Below, piece by piece: positions 27,019 through 33,423 of a stretch of DNA of 34,114 nucleotides. Numbering within the stretch: position 1 is the first letter of the stretch; every line of letters begins with the position of its first letter. The notes under the pieces are model-generated. The model had not been told where the DNA came from. It did no database searches and was given only the letters and a program-made list of their open reading frames with translations. Made by a program: the position numbers and the translations under genes. The DNA comes from Lachnospiraceae bacterium (GTDB lineage Bacteria; Bacillota; Clostridia; Lachnospirales; Lachnospiraceae): the NCBI GenBank assembly GCA_021203465.1, contig JAJQBC010000040.1, positions 1 to 34,114 on the forward strand. The letters run 5' to 3'.

Positions 27019-27573
27019 TCAGAACATAGGAGGTGTGGTGATCCACAGTATTTTTGCTTCGTTGTTTCCCTGATTGTAGAGATAATGGCTCTGCGCGCCG
27101 TTCAAATAAAAGGTCTCATGCGCCTTCAGCCTGTATTTTTTGCCGCCGCGCAGAAGCGTCACGCTGCCCTTCAGCACGTAGCCGAAGGCCTCGCCCTGAA
27201 AGGCCTGCTGAATCTGGCTCTTCTTGTGCGGCGCGAGCGTCAGGAGGATCGGTTCCATCTGATTTTTCTGCGCGTTCGGAATGATCCACTCGATCGTGTA
27301 GTCCTCGCGCTCGTCGACAAAGAAGTCGTTCGCGCCGAAGACGATCTGTGGTTCCTCTTCTTCGCGGAAAAATTCGGACAGATTGCTGCCCAGCGCCTCT
27401 AGGATGTCGTCCAGCGTCGTAATGCTCGGCATCGTGAGGTTGCGTTCCAACTGGGAGAGAAATCCCTTCGTGAGCTCGCAGCGCGAAGCCAGGTCGTCCA
27501 GCGTCAGATCGTTCGCCTTGCGCATCTCGCGCAGCTTTTTCCCTATGTCCAGAAGAACCACCTCCTTTTTCAC
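27019..27573 (-). CDS. XRE-family regulator with cupin domain (PuuR-like), likely controlling the pot operon
   Basis: A helix-turn-helix XRE domain (about 10-65, with [21 protein letters not shown]) is joined to a C-terminal cupin domain (about 110-180, with [14 protein letters not shown] and [16 protein letters not shown]), the layout of PuuR and of regulators that often head polyamine transport operons. It is first in the pot operon, 16 bases before potA, so it probably senses a polyamine and controls itself and the transporter. The start is unclear. The ORF opens at a GTG (27571-27573), but GGAGG lies inside it, eight bases before an in-frame CTG (27550-27552) that would give the typical beginning [11 protein letters not shown]. 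Confidence 0.92.
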   Translation of the reverse strand: MKKEVVLLDIGKKLREMRKANDLTLDDLASRCELTKGFLSQLERNLTMPSITTLDDILEALGSNLSEFFREEEEPQIVFGANDFFVDEREDYTIEWIIPNAQKNQMEPILLTLAPHKKSQIQQAFQGEAFGYVLKGSVTLLRGGKKYRLKAHETFYLNGAQSHYLYNQGNNEAKILWITTPPMF

Positions 27574-27640
27574 ACAGCCCCCGCGTGAGCGGAGGTTTGG
27601 TGCGACTAAACTTTTTTTAAAAGGATATCAAACAGATACT

Positions 27641-27668
27641 ATTATACACAGAACTGTGCAGAATGCAA
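27641..27668 (-). promoter_or_regulatory. Promoter of the regulator-pot operon with an internal palindrome
   Basis: On the minus strand, TTGCAT (complement of 27663-27668), a 16-base spacer and a perfect TATAAT (complement of 27641-27646). The spacer contains CACAGAACTGTG (27647-27658), a dyad with 5-bp arms placed directly against the -10. It is a good candidate operator for the XRE-cupin regulator. Confidence 0.6.
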
Positions 27669-27757
27669 GTGTATTGTGAAAATTGTAGAAATGCGTCTGG
27701 TTGGAAAACGGCAGCTTTTTCATGCTTGTTGTGCGGCTTTCTCTCTGCGGTATACTT

Positions 27758-28687
27758 TTATTCTATATCGATCTGTACGTCCTGGTAGAGATCATTGCTC
27801 AATAATTCGGCATTCTCTCCGACAAACGCGTTTGCCGCTTCTTCGTCACCCTGTAGCTGCCACATGAACCATGCTATAACATATCCGTCCTCGGAAACGC
27901 CGGTGAGACCATGCGCTGTATCACACTTTCTTGCCATGACCTTGTCTCCCGGTATCATATCGTAAATCTCAGTCAGTCCCTCCAGCGTTACGACCCAATC
28001 ATCGCCCCCTCCGGCTCCGGACATCAACAGAATCGGTATATCGATCTGTGTGGCATCATAAGGCCATTGACATGCGACTGCCAGCTCATAGTTAGTCGGC
28101 GACAGCGCAACGGCAGCCTTGTAAATATTCTTGTGGTCAGTATTGGTAATGGCGTTGATCACCCCAACGCCGCCCTGGGAATGACCGATAATGCCCACGT
28201 TGTCAAAGTCGATCTTCTGATAAAAAATGCTTGGCTCCCCTTTGTCATCTATGTATTCATTCAGGAGCTCCAGATAACGGATGCACATTTCAGCGCCGAA
28301 CGCATTCCAGGAATAGGTCTCCTCTGTGGCTATGACGATGAAGCCATAAGAAGCATAGAATTGATGCTGCGCCTTGGATAAAGAGCCTTTCCACCCTGTC
28401 CCATTGCATACGACAATGACAGGATATGTTTTCTCTTCTGTCTCCAGCTCTGTCGGATAGCTGATTTCGTATTTTTCAAAAACCTGCACGGCGGTTTGTT
28501 CATAATAGGATGTAGCATAGGGACCGTCCTCCAGACAGGCCGCTTCGATACTGCCGCCGGTTTCTATACTGTCACGGTAATTATCCTTCAAGGAGTTGTC
28601 TCTGTGCGTCAGCCAGAAAAGGAACACCGCAATCAAAGCGACAATTACTAAGAGTACAATCCCGATTATCTTTAACACCTTTTTCAT
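27758..28687 (-). CDS. Membrane-anchored alpha/beta hydrolase (esterase/lipase-like)
   Basis: The 309-residue protein begins with a lysine tip and a membrane anchor (about 5-26), so the catalytic domain should lie outside the cell. The nucleophile elbow is GHSQGG with Ser170; the oxyanion region is VIVVCNGTGW; and the likely catalytic His is in CDTAHGLTG. The fold resembles chlorophyllase/PAF-acetylhydrolase-like hydrolases. The substrate is unknown. AAGGGGTGAAGG precedes the ATG. It is divergently transcribed from a tetR gene 155 bases away, so TetR probably controls it. Its base composition is somewhat more AT-rich than the core block, and its codon use differs, which suggests accessory DNA. 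Confidence 0.85.
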   Translation of the reverse strand: MKKVLKIIGIVLLVIVALIAVFLFWLTHRDNSLKDNYRDSIETGGSIEAACLEDGPYATSYYEQTAVQVFEKYEISYPTELETEEKTYPVIVVCNGTGWKGSLSKAQHQFYASYGFIVIATEETYSWNAFGAEMCIRYLELLNEYIDDKGEPSIFYQKIDFDNVGIIGHSQGGVGVINAITNTDHKNIYKAAVALSPTNYELAVACQWPYDATQIDIPILLMSGAGGGDDWVVTLEGLTEIYDMIPGDKVMARKCDTAHGLTGVSEDGYVIAWFMWQLQGDEEAANAFVGENAELLSNDLYQDVQIDIE

Positions 28688-28728
28688 TATTCCTTCACCC
28701 CTTATCCCTTTTGACTACTATGTCTCTC

Positions 28729-28842
28729 TTGACAAAGTGATGTAACAGTTGTATCATCAAGATGCAACGATTGTACCATCCGTTTTTGCCGGGGTCAAGA
28801 CTCCGCGCAAAAATGGCACAAAACAGGGAGGTTTGTACCATC
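28729..28842 (+). promoter_or_regulatory. tetR promoter and three TTGTAYCATC direct repeats
   Basis: TTGACA (28729-28734), 17 bases and TATCAT (28752-28757) form a promoter for tetR. The ten-base word TTGTATCATC (28749-28758) covers the -10. TTGTACCATC recurs at 28771-28780 and again at 28833-28842, directly before the likely GTG start. Three copies in the 155-base divergent region suggest TetR operator half-sites. Confidence 0.6.
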
Positions 28843-29349
28843 GTGAATAACGAAGAAAAGAATACCTATGTAAAAAAACAAATCACCGACGCGCTGCTAA
28901 AACTGCTGGAGCAGCACGAATTCAGTGAAATATCCATCAGCCAGATCACGGAGTATGCCAAAGTCAGCCGTAACTCATTTTACCGGAATTATTCCAACAA
29001 GGAGGACATTCTGCTCAAATACATCCGCCGCCTTTTTTTAGATTGGGATGCAGAGTATAAAAAGCAGAGCCAGAGTTCAAACGCAAACCTCTACGGCAGC
29101 CTGTTCCAGCACCTGAGCGACAATAAAGAGTTCTATCTGCTCCTGAAAAAGAGGAACCTTTTTCACCTGTTCCTCACCGTGCTTTTGGAACAGTCAGGCC
29201 CCAAACCCGAACACGACAATACATGGGCATATATAACCGCATTCATTGCCTACGGCACCTATGGCTGGATCGAAGAATGGGTTGCTCGTGGAATGCAGGA
29301 GTCCGGGGAAGAGATGGCCGCGTTTTTAGCATCACATGGAATGAAATGA
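28843..29349 (+). CDS. TetR/AcrR-family transcriptional regulator
   Basis: The N-terminal TetR DNA-binding domain is clear: a helix with ITDALLKLLEQHEFSEISIS, then the HTH with ITEYAKVSRNSFYRNYSNKEDIL. The C-terminal ligand-binding half (about 75-168) is of the TetR_C_7-like type seen in many Firmicute regulators. I prefer the GTG at 28843, with GGGAGG 11 bases upstream and a sensible N-terminus (MNNEEKNTYVKKQI). The ATGs at 28762 and 28813 would add residues unlike the family. It is divergent from the hydrolase and probably represses it and itself in the absence of an unknown ligand. Confidence 0.88.
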   Translation: MNNEEKNTYVKKQITDALLKLLEQHEFSEISISQITEYAKVSRNSFYRNYSNKEDILLKYIRRLFLDWDAEYKKQSQSSNANLYGSLFQHLSDNKEFYLLLKKRNLFHLFLTVLLEQSGPKPEHDNTWAYITAFIAYGTYGWIEEWVARGMQESGEEMAAFLASHGMK

Positions 29350-29499
29350 ATTCAGGGGACAAATTACATCCGCTCCTGTTTCCGAAGCTCAACATAGAGC
29401 GGCGGCTTATCTGCCAGAACTAAAGTTCTAACAGCGAACAGACGAAACTTCCGTTTGAAAATGGTCACAGCGAAAATGATTCTGATAACAGGCGGGGCA

Positions 29500-29528
29500 T
29501 TGCCATTTTTTCAGAATGGCGCTATAAT
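29500..29528 (+). promoter_or_regulatory. Promoter of the esterase gene with an overlapping inverted repeat
   Basis: TTGCCA (29500-29505), a 17-base spacer and a perfect TATAAT (29523-29528) lie about 35 bases before the esterase ATG. GCCATT (29502-29507) and AATGGC (29515-29520) form a dyad between -35 and -10. The preceding 150 bases after tetR hold no gene. Confidence 0.75.
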
Positions 29529-29561
29529 GAACAGTAGTGAAAATACGGACGGAGTGAAAAA

Positions 29562-30320
29562 ATGGTAGACAAATGGACGGCCACGATCCCGGAGCTCTCC
29601 GGGGACGAGCCGCGGCGGATCTATCTGTATCTGCCGGACGATTATGAGGAGCGGACGCGGCGCTATCCGGTGCTCTACATGTTCGACGGGCACAATGTAT
29701 TCTTTGACGAGGACGCGACTTACGGCAAGAGCTGGGGGATGAAGGAATATCTGGACGCGCAGGCGGCGCAGCTCATCGTCGTCGCGGTGGAGTGCACGCA
29801 TGACCCGGACAACGGGCGGCTGTCGGAGTATTCGCCTTATTCCTTTGTTTCGCCGAACTTCGGCGCTGTGGAAGGGCGCGGGGCCGAGACGATGGAGTGG
29901 ATGGTGCATGAGCTGAAGCCCTGGGTGGATGAGAATCTGCGGACGATGACGGGACGCGAGCACACGATGATCGCGGGAAGCTCGATGGGCGGCCTGATGA
30001 GTCTTTACGCGGTGGCGGCCTACAATGAGGTGTATTCGCGGGCGGCGGCGCTGTCCCCCTCGATCTGGGTCGGCGACGGGGCAGTGAATGCGCTGCTTGA
30101 GGATACGCATTTCCGGAAAAATACATATGTCTACATGGACTATGGTTCGCGTGAGCTGGATCGCGCAGGAAAGATGGTGCGGGGCTTCGCGCAGACGGCG
30201 TCCATCCTGACGGAAAAGCAGGTGTATGTGACGAGCCGAATTGTCCCGAAGGGGACGCACTGTGAGGCGAGCTGGGAGAAGCAGATCCCGATTTTCATGC
30301 CGATACTTCTCTACAAGTGA
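29562..30320 (+). CDS. Putative esterase (esterase D / Fes family)
   Basis: The 252 residues match the putative-esterase family that includes enterochelin esterase and S-formylglutathione hydrolase relatives. Visible are the early strand IYLYLPDDYEERTRRYPVLY, the oxyanion region FDGHNVF, the nucleophile elbow GSSMGG with Ser141, ALSPSIW after it, the likely acid in YMDYGSRE and a catalytic His in KGTHCEASW. There is no signal peptide, so it acts in the cytoplasm. GGAG lies eight bases before the ATG. It has its own strong promoter and precedes tyrS by about 100 bases. The natural ester is not evident. Confidence 0.88.
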   Translation: MVDKWTATIPELSGDEPRRIYLYLPDDYEERTRRYPVLYMFDGHNVFFDEDATYGKSWGMKEYLDAQAAQLIVVAVECTHDPDNGRLSEYSPYSFVSPNFGAVEGRGAETMEWMVHELKPWVDENLRTMTGREHTMIAGSSMGGLMSLYAVAAYNEVYSRAAALSPSIWVGDGAVNALLEDTHFRKNTYVYMDYGSRELDRAGKMVRGFAQTASILTEKQVYVTSRIVPKGTHCEASWEKQIPIFMPILLYK

Positions 30321-30351
30321 AGGGCATCATCTGGGGCAACGAGGTATGAAC

Positions 30352-30391
30352 AGTCTGTTTTGCGGACTTTCTGACGGGCATTACGCCTGTC
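30352..30391 (+). other. Two adjacent hairpins upstream of tyrS
   Basis: AGTCTG (30352-30357) pairs with CGGACT (30363-30368), and GACGGGC (30373-30379) with GCCTGTC (30385-30391), each with one G-T pair. They lie in the 98-base gap before tyrS. There is no T-box consensus and no T run, so their role is unknown. Confidence 0.4.
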
Positions 30392-30418
30392 CTGAAATAA
30401 AAAGAAGGAGTAGAAACG

Positions 30419-31645
30419 ATGCAGGTTTATGAGGAGCTGGTGGCGCGCGGCCTGATCGCGCAGGTGACCAATGAAGAAGAAATCCGGAAGATGGTGAATA
30501 ACGGACAGGCGGTATTCTATATCGGCTTTGATCCGACGGCGGACAGCCTCCATGTAGGGCATTTCATGGCGCTGTGCCTGATGAAGCGTCTACAGATGGC
30601 CGGAAATAAGCCGATCGCCCTGATCGGTGGCGGTACGGCGATGGTCGGCGATCCGTCGGGACGCTCGGACATGCGGCAGATGATGACGCCGGAGACGATT
30701 CAGCACAACGGAGACTGCTTTAAGAAACAGATGAGCAAATTTATCGATTTCTCCGACGGGAAGGCCATCATGGCCAATAACGCGGACTGGCTTCTGGATC
30801 TGAATTATGTCGGACTGCTGCGCGACGTCGGCGCGCATTTCTCCGTGAACCGGATGCTCACGGCGGAGTGTTACAAGAAGCGCATGGAGAAGGGCCTGAG
30901 TTTTCTCGAGTTCAACTATATGATCATGCAGAGCTATGATTTCCTGATGCTCTACCAGAAATACGGCTGCAACATGCAGTTCGGCGGCGACGACCAGTGG
31001 TCGAACATGCTCGGCGGCACGGAACTGATCCGCCGCAAGCTCGGCAAGGATGCGCACGCGATGACGATCACGCTGCTCTTGAATTCTGAGGGCAACAAGA
31101 TGGGCAAGACCGCGAAGGGTGCGGTATGGCTTGACTCGGATAAGACCTCTCCCTACGAATTCTATCAGTACTGGAGAAATGTGTCCGATGCCGACGTGCT
31201 TAAATGCCTGCGGATGCTGACCTTCCTGCCGCTTGAGCAGATCGACGAGATGGACCGCTGGGAGGGCAGCCAGCTCAACGAGGCGAAGGAGATTCTGGCC
31301 TATGAGCTGACAAAGCTCGTGCACAGCGAGGAGGATGCGAAGAAGGCGCAGACCAGCGCGCGCTCGCTGTTCGCCGGCGGCGGAGAGGGCGAGATCCCCA
31401 CAGCGGAGCTTGCCGCCGATGATTTCCGCGATGGCAAAGTAGATATCCTGACGATTCTCAATAAATCCGGCCTTGCGCCGTCCCGCGCCGAGGCGCGCAG
31501 GAACGTGCAGCAGGGCGGCGTCCTCGTGGACGGCGAGAAGGTGACGGATATTGCCGCCTCCTACACCGAGGAGCAGCTGAAAGCCGGAATTGTCGTGAAG
31601 CGCGGAAAGAAAAATTTCAAAAAAGTGATTTTTGAGGGAAAATGA
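30419..31645 (+). CDS. tyrS: Tyrosyl-tRNA synthetase
   Basis: It charges tRNA-Tyr. The 408 residues are a class I synthetase with HVGH (45-48) in place of HIGH, and KMGKT (227-231) as the KMSKS loop. The tyrosine-binding region FNYMIMQSYDFL and QFGGDDQWSNM is present, and a C-terminal S4 RNA-binding domain (about 340-405) carries LAPSRAEARRNVQQGGVLVDG. GAAGGAG precedes the ATG. The stop overlaps the nth start (ATGA), so nth is co-translated. Many Firmicute tyrS genes have a T-box leader; none fits in this gap. Confidence 0.96.
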   Translation: MQVYEELVARGLIAQVTNEEEIRKMVNNGQAVFYIGFDPTADSLHVGHFMALCLMKRLQMAGNKPIALIGGGTAMVGDPSGRSDMRQMMTPETIQHNGDCFKKQMSKFIDFSDGKAIMANNADWLLDLNYVGLLRDVGAHFSVNRMLTAECYKKRMEKGLSFLEFNYMIMQSYDFLMLYQKYGCNMQFGGDDQWSNMLGGTELIRRKLGKDAHAMTITLLLNSEGNKMGKTAKGAVWLDSDKTSPYEFYQYWRNVSDADVLKCLRMLTFLPLEQIDEMDRWEGSQLNEAKEILAYELTKLVHSEEDAKKAQTSARSLFAGGGEGEIPTAELAADDFRDGKVDILTILNKSGLAPSRAEARRNVQQGGVLVDGEKVTDIAASYTEEQLKAGIVVKRGKKNFKKVIFEGK

Positions 31646-32298
31646 AGACAGAGGAACAGAAGAAAAAGCTGGCGCTCGAGATCATCGACCGCCTGAAGCA
31701 GGAATACCCCGACGCGGACTGTACGCTCGACTACGATGACGCATGGAAGCTGCTCGTCAGCGTGCGTTTGGCTGCGCAGTGCACTGACGCGCGCGTCAAT
31801 GTCGTCGTGGAGGGCCTGTACGCGAAATATCCGGACGTGGCCGCGCTGGCCGCGGCGGACGTGGACGACATTGAGGCGATTGTGCGTCCCTGCGGACTTG
31901 GCAGAAGTAAGGCGCGCGACATCAGCGCCTGCATGAAGATTCTGCATGAAAAGTACAATGACAAGGTGCCGGACGATTTCGATGCATTGCTGGCGTTGCC
32001 GGGTGTCGGACGCAAGAGCGCGAACCTGATCATGGGAGATGTCTTCGGCAAACCCGCGATCGTGACCGATACGCACTGCATCCGTCTGGTGAACCGTATG
32101 GGGCTTGTGGACGGCGTCAAGGAGCCGAAGAAGGTGGAGATGGCGCTCTGGAAGCTGATTCCGCCGGAAGAGGGCAGCGACCTCTGTCATCGTCTGGTCT
32201 GGCACGGACGGGAGGTCTGCACAGCGCGGACGAAGCCGTACTGCGAGCGCTGCTGCCTGAATGATATCTGCGCGAAAGCGGGGCTGGAAAAGTCTTAA
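31642..32298 (+). CDS. nth: Endonuclease III
   Basis: A base-excision repair glycosylase/AP lyase for oxidised pyrimidines. The 218 residues have the helix-hairpin-helix LPGVGRKSANLI with the catalytic Lys125, and the catalytic Asp143 in VTDTHC. The four [4Fe-4S] cysteines are at the C-terminus, spaced Cx7Cx2Cx5C, one residue longer in the first gap than the Cx6Cx2Cx5C of E. coli, with an extra adjacent cysteine. The ATG overlaps the tyrS stop, so the two form one translational unit. Confidence 0.95.
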   Translation: MKTEEQKKKLALEIIDRLKQEYPDADCTLDYDDAWKLLVSVRLAAQCTDARVNVVVEGLYAKYPDVAALAAADVDDIEAIVRPCGLGRSKARDISACMKILHEKYNDKVPDDFDALLALPGVGRKSANLIMGDVFGKPAIVTDTHCIRLVNRMGLVDGVKEPKKVEMALWKLIPPEEGSDLCHRLVWHGREVCTARTKPYCERCCLNDICAKAGLEKS

Positions 32299-32320
32299 CA
32301 CATAAAAGGAGGTAAAAAAC

Positions 32321-32842
32321 ATGAACGAAATTATTAAAAACATGATGGATCGCAGAAGCTGCCGCGCCTACACGGGCGAGCAGATCAAGGATGAGGAGCT
32401 CGACCTGATCCTGCAGGCGGGCGTGTGGGCGCCCTCCGGCATGGGCGCGCAGAGCCCGATGCAGGTTGTCGTGCAGGACCCGGAGCTGGTGAAAAAGCTC
32501 TCTGCCATGAACGCGGCGGTCATGGGCAGCAGCGCAGATCCCTTCTATGGTGCGCCGACCGTAGTCATCGTGTTCGCAGATTCCGAGAAGATGACCTATG
32601 TGGAGGACGGTGCTCTGGTGATGGGTAATATGATGAACGCCGCGGCATCCATCGGCGTTGCGTCCTGCTGGATCCACCGTGCGAGACAGGTGTTTGACTC
32701 CGAGGAGGGCAAGGCGCTCAAGAAGGCCTGGGGTGTGCCGGACAGCTACGAGGGTATCGGCCACTGCATCCTCGGCTACGCTGCCGCGGCGCTTCCGGAA
32801 GGAAAGCCGCGCAGAGAAGGAAGAATCATCAAAGTCGGCTGA
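32321..32842 (+). CDS. Nitroreductase-family flavoprotein
   Basis: The 173 residues belong to the FMN-dependent nitroreductase fold: the N-terminal RRSCRAYTGEQI for FMN phosphate contact, the region APSGMGAQSPMQVVV, the middle GNMMNAAASIGVASCWIH, and the C-terminal GYAAAALPEGKPRR. Such proteins reduce nitro compounds, quinones or flavins with NAD(P)H; the natural substrate is unknown. AAAGGAGG precedes the ATG. It follows nth by 22 bases and precedes hicB by 16, so it is probably part of the tyrS-nth transcript. Confidence 0.9.
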   Translation: MNEIIKNMMDRRSCRAYTGEQIKDEELDLILQAGVWAPSGMGAQSPMQVVVQDPELVKKLSAMNAAVMGSSADPFYGAPTVVIVFADSEKMTYVEDGALVMGNMMNAAASIGVASCWIHRARQVFDSEEGKALKKAWGVPDSYEGIGHCILGYAAAALPEGKPRREGRIIKVG

Positions 32843-32858
32843 GCTGGAGGAGGACACT

Positions 32859-33137
32859 ATGAAATTTACCTACCCGGCGATTCTGCACCGGCAGGAGGAC
32901 GGACGCTGGCAGGCCACGCTGCCTGATCTCGAGGGCTGCGTGGCCACTGGTGATACGCTCGACGAGGCCGTTGATGAGGCGAATGCGGAGATGTACCGCT
33001 GGATCGAGGCGGAGATGGCGGAGGACGACGCGGCGTTGCCGCCGGTCTCTGACGCCGCCGACCTGCAGGTGCAGGAAGGCGACGAAGTGCGGAATATCTG
33101 CATTAACTTCCGTTTTAATGACGGATGGGATGAGTAA
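32859..33137 (+). CDS. HicB-family antitoxin-like protein, without a HicA partner
   Basis: The 92 residues show the HicB fold: YPAILHRQEDGRWQATLPDL, then EGCVATGDTLDEAVDEANAEM. HicB proteins neutralise the HicA mRNA-cleaving toxin. No HicA-like ORF (about 60-80 residues, with a GSHxxF motif) lies on either side, and the C-terminal part (about 60-92) shows no clear DNA-binding domain. It is therefore an orphan, possibly regulatory or housekeeping. GGAGGAGG precedes the ATG. A 21-residue ORF overlaps its end (33130-33195) but has no recognisable content. Confidence 0.82.
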   Translation: MKFTYPAILHRQEDGRWQATLPDLEGCVATGDTLDEAVDEANAEMYRWIEAEMAEDDAALPPVSDAADLQVQEGDEVRNICINFRFNDGWDE

Positions 33138-33241
33138 GTGGTTTGAGCAGAATCTGGAGCATTTCCAGAGGTCGTATTCTGTAAAATGTGAATAAAGCTG
33201 CATCTTATAAAATTTGCTATGGCAGATGCGTGAGTAGAAAC

Positions 33242-33317
33242 AAGAATTTAATGTGGCATTTAAACAACATGGCTCCAACTTTATTCAGTTGGAGCCATGT
33301 CATCATATTAAATTCTT
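33242..33317. repeat. Nested 76-bp palindromic element
   Basis: The inner arms ACATGGCTCCAACT (33267-33280) and AGTTGGAGCCATGT (33287-33300) are a perfect 14-bp inverted repeat around TTATTC. The outer arms AAGAATTTAAT (33242-33252) and ATTAAATTCTT (33307-33317) are a perfect 11-bp repeat. The intervening 14 and 6 bases do not pair. No T run follows. It could be a terminator variant, a MITE-like element or a cruciform regulatory site. Confidence 0.75.
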
Positions 33318-33327
33318 AAGATTTGTA

Positions 33328-33356
33328 TTTACATTGAAACGATTTGAGTGTAAAAT
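33328..33356 (+). promoter_or_regulatory. Promoter for the AlbA_2-domain gene
   Basis: TTTACA (33328-33333), 17 bases and TAAAAT (33351-33356), about 67 bases before the ATG and just after the palindromic element. Confidence 0.55.
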
Positions 33357-33423
33357 AAAAACAACTTATCACTTATGTTGAAAAGAACCGTTGTAATAAA
33401 TCTACAGGAAAGAAGGAAGTGGA

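Noticed and set aside
33130-33195. A 21-residue ORF overlapping the hicB stop, considered as a HicA toxin
   Set aside because: Far too short, and without the HicA dsRNA-binding motif. It is most likely chance.
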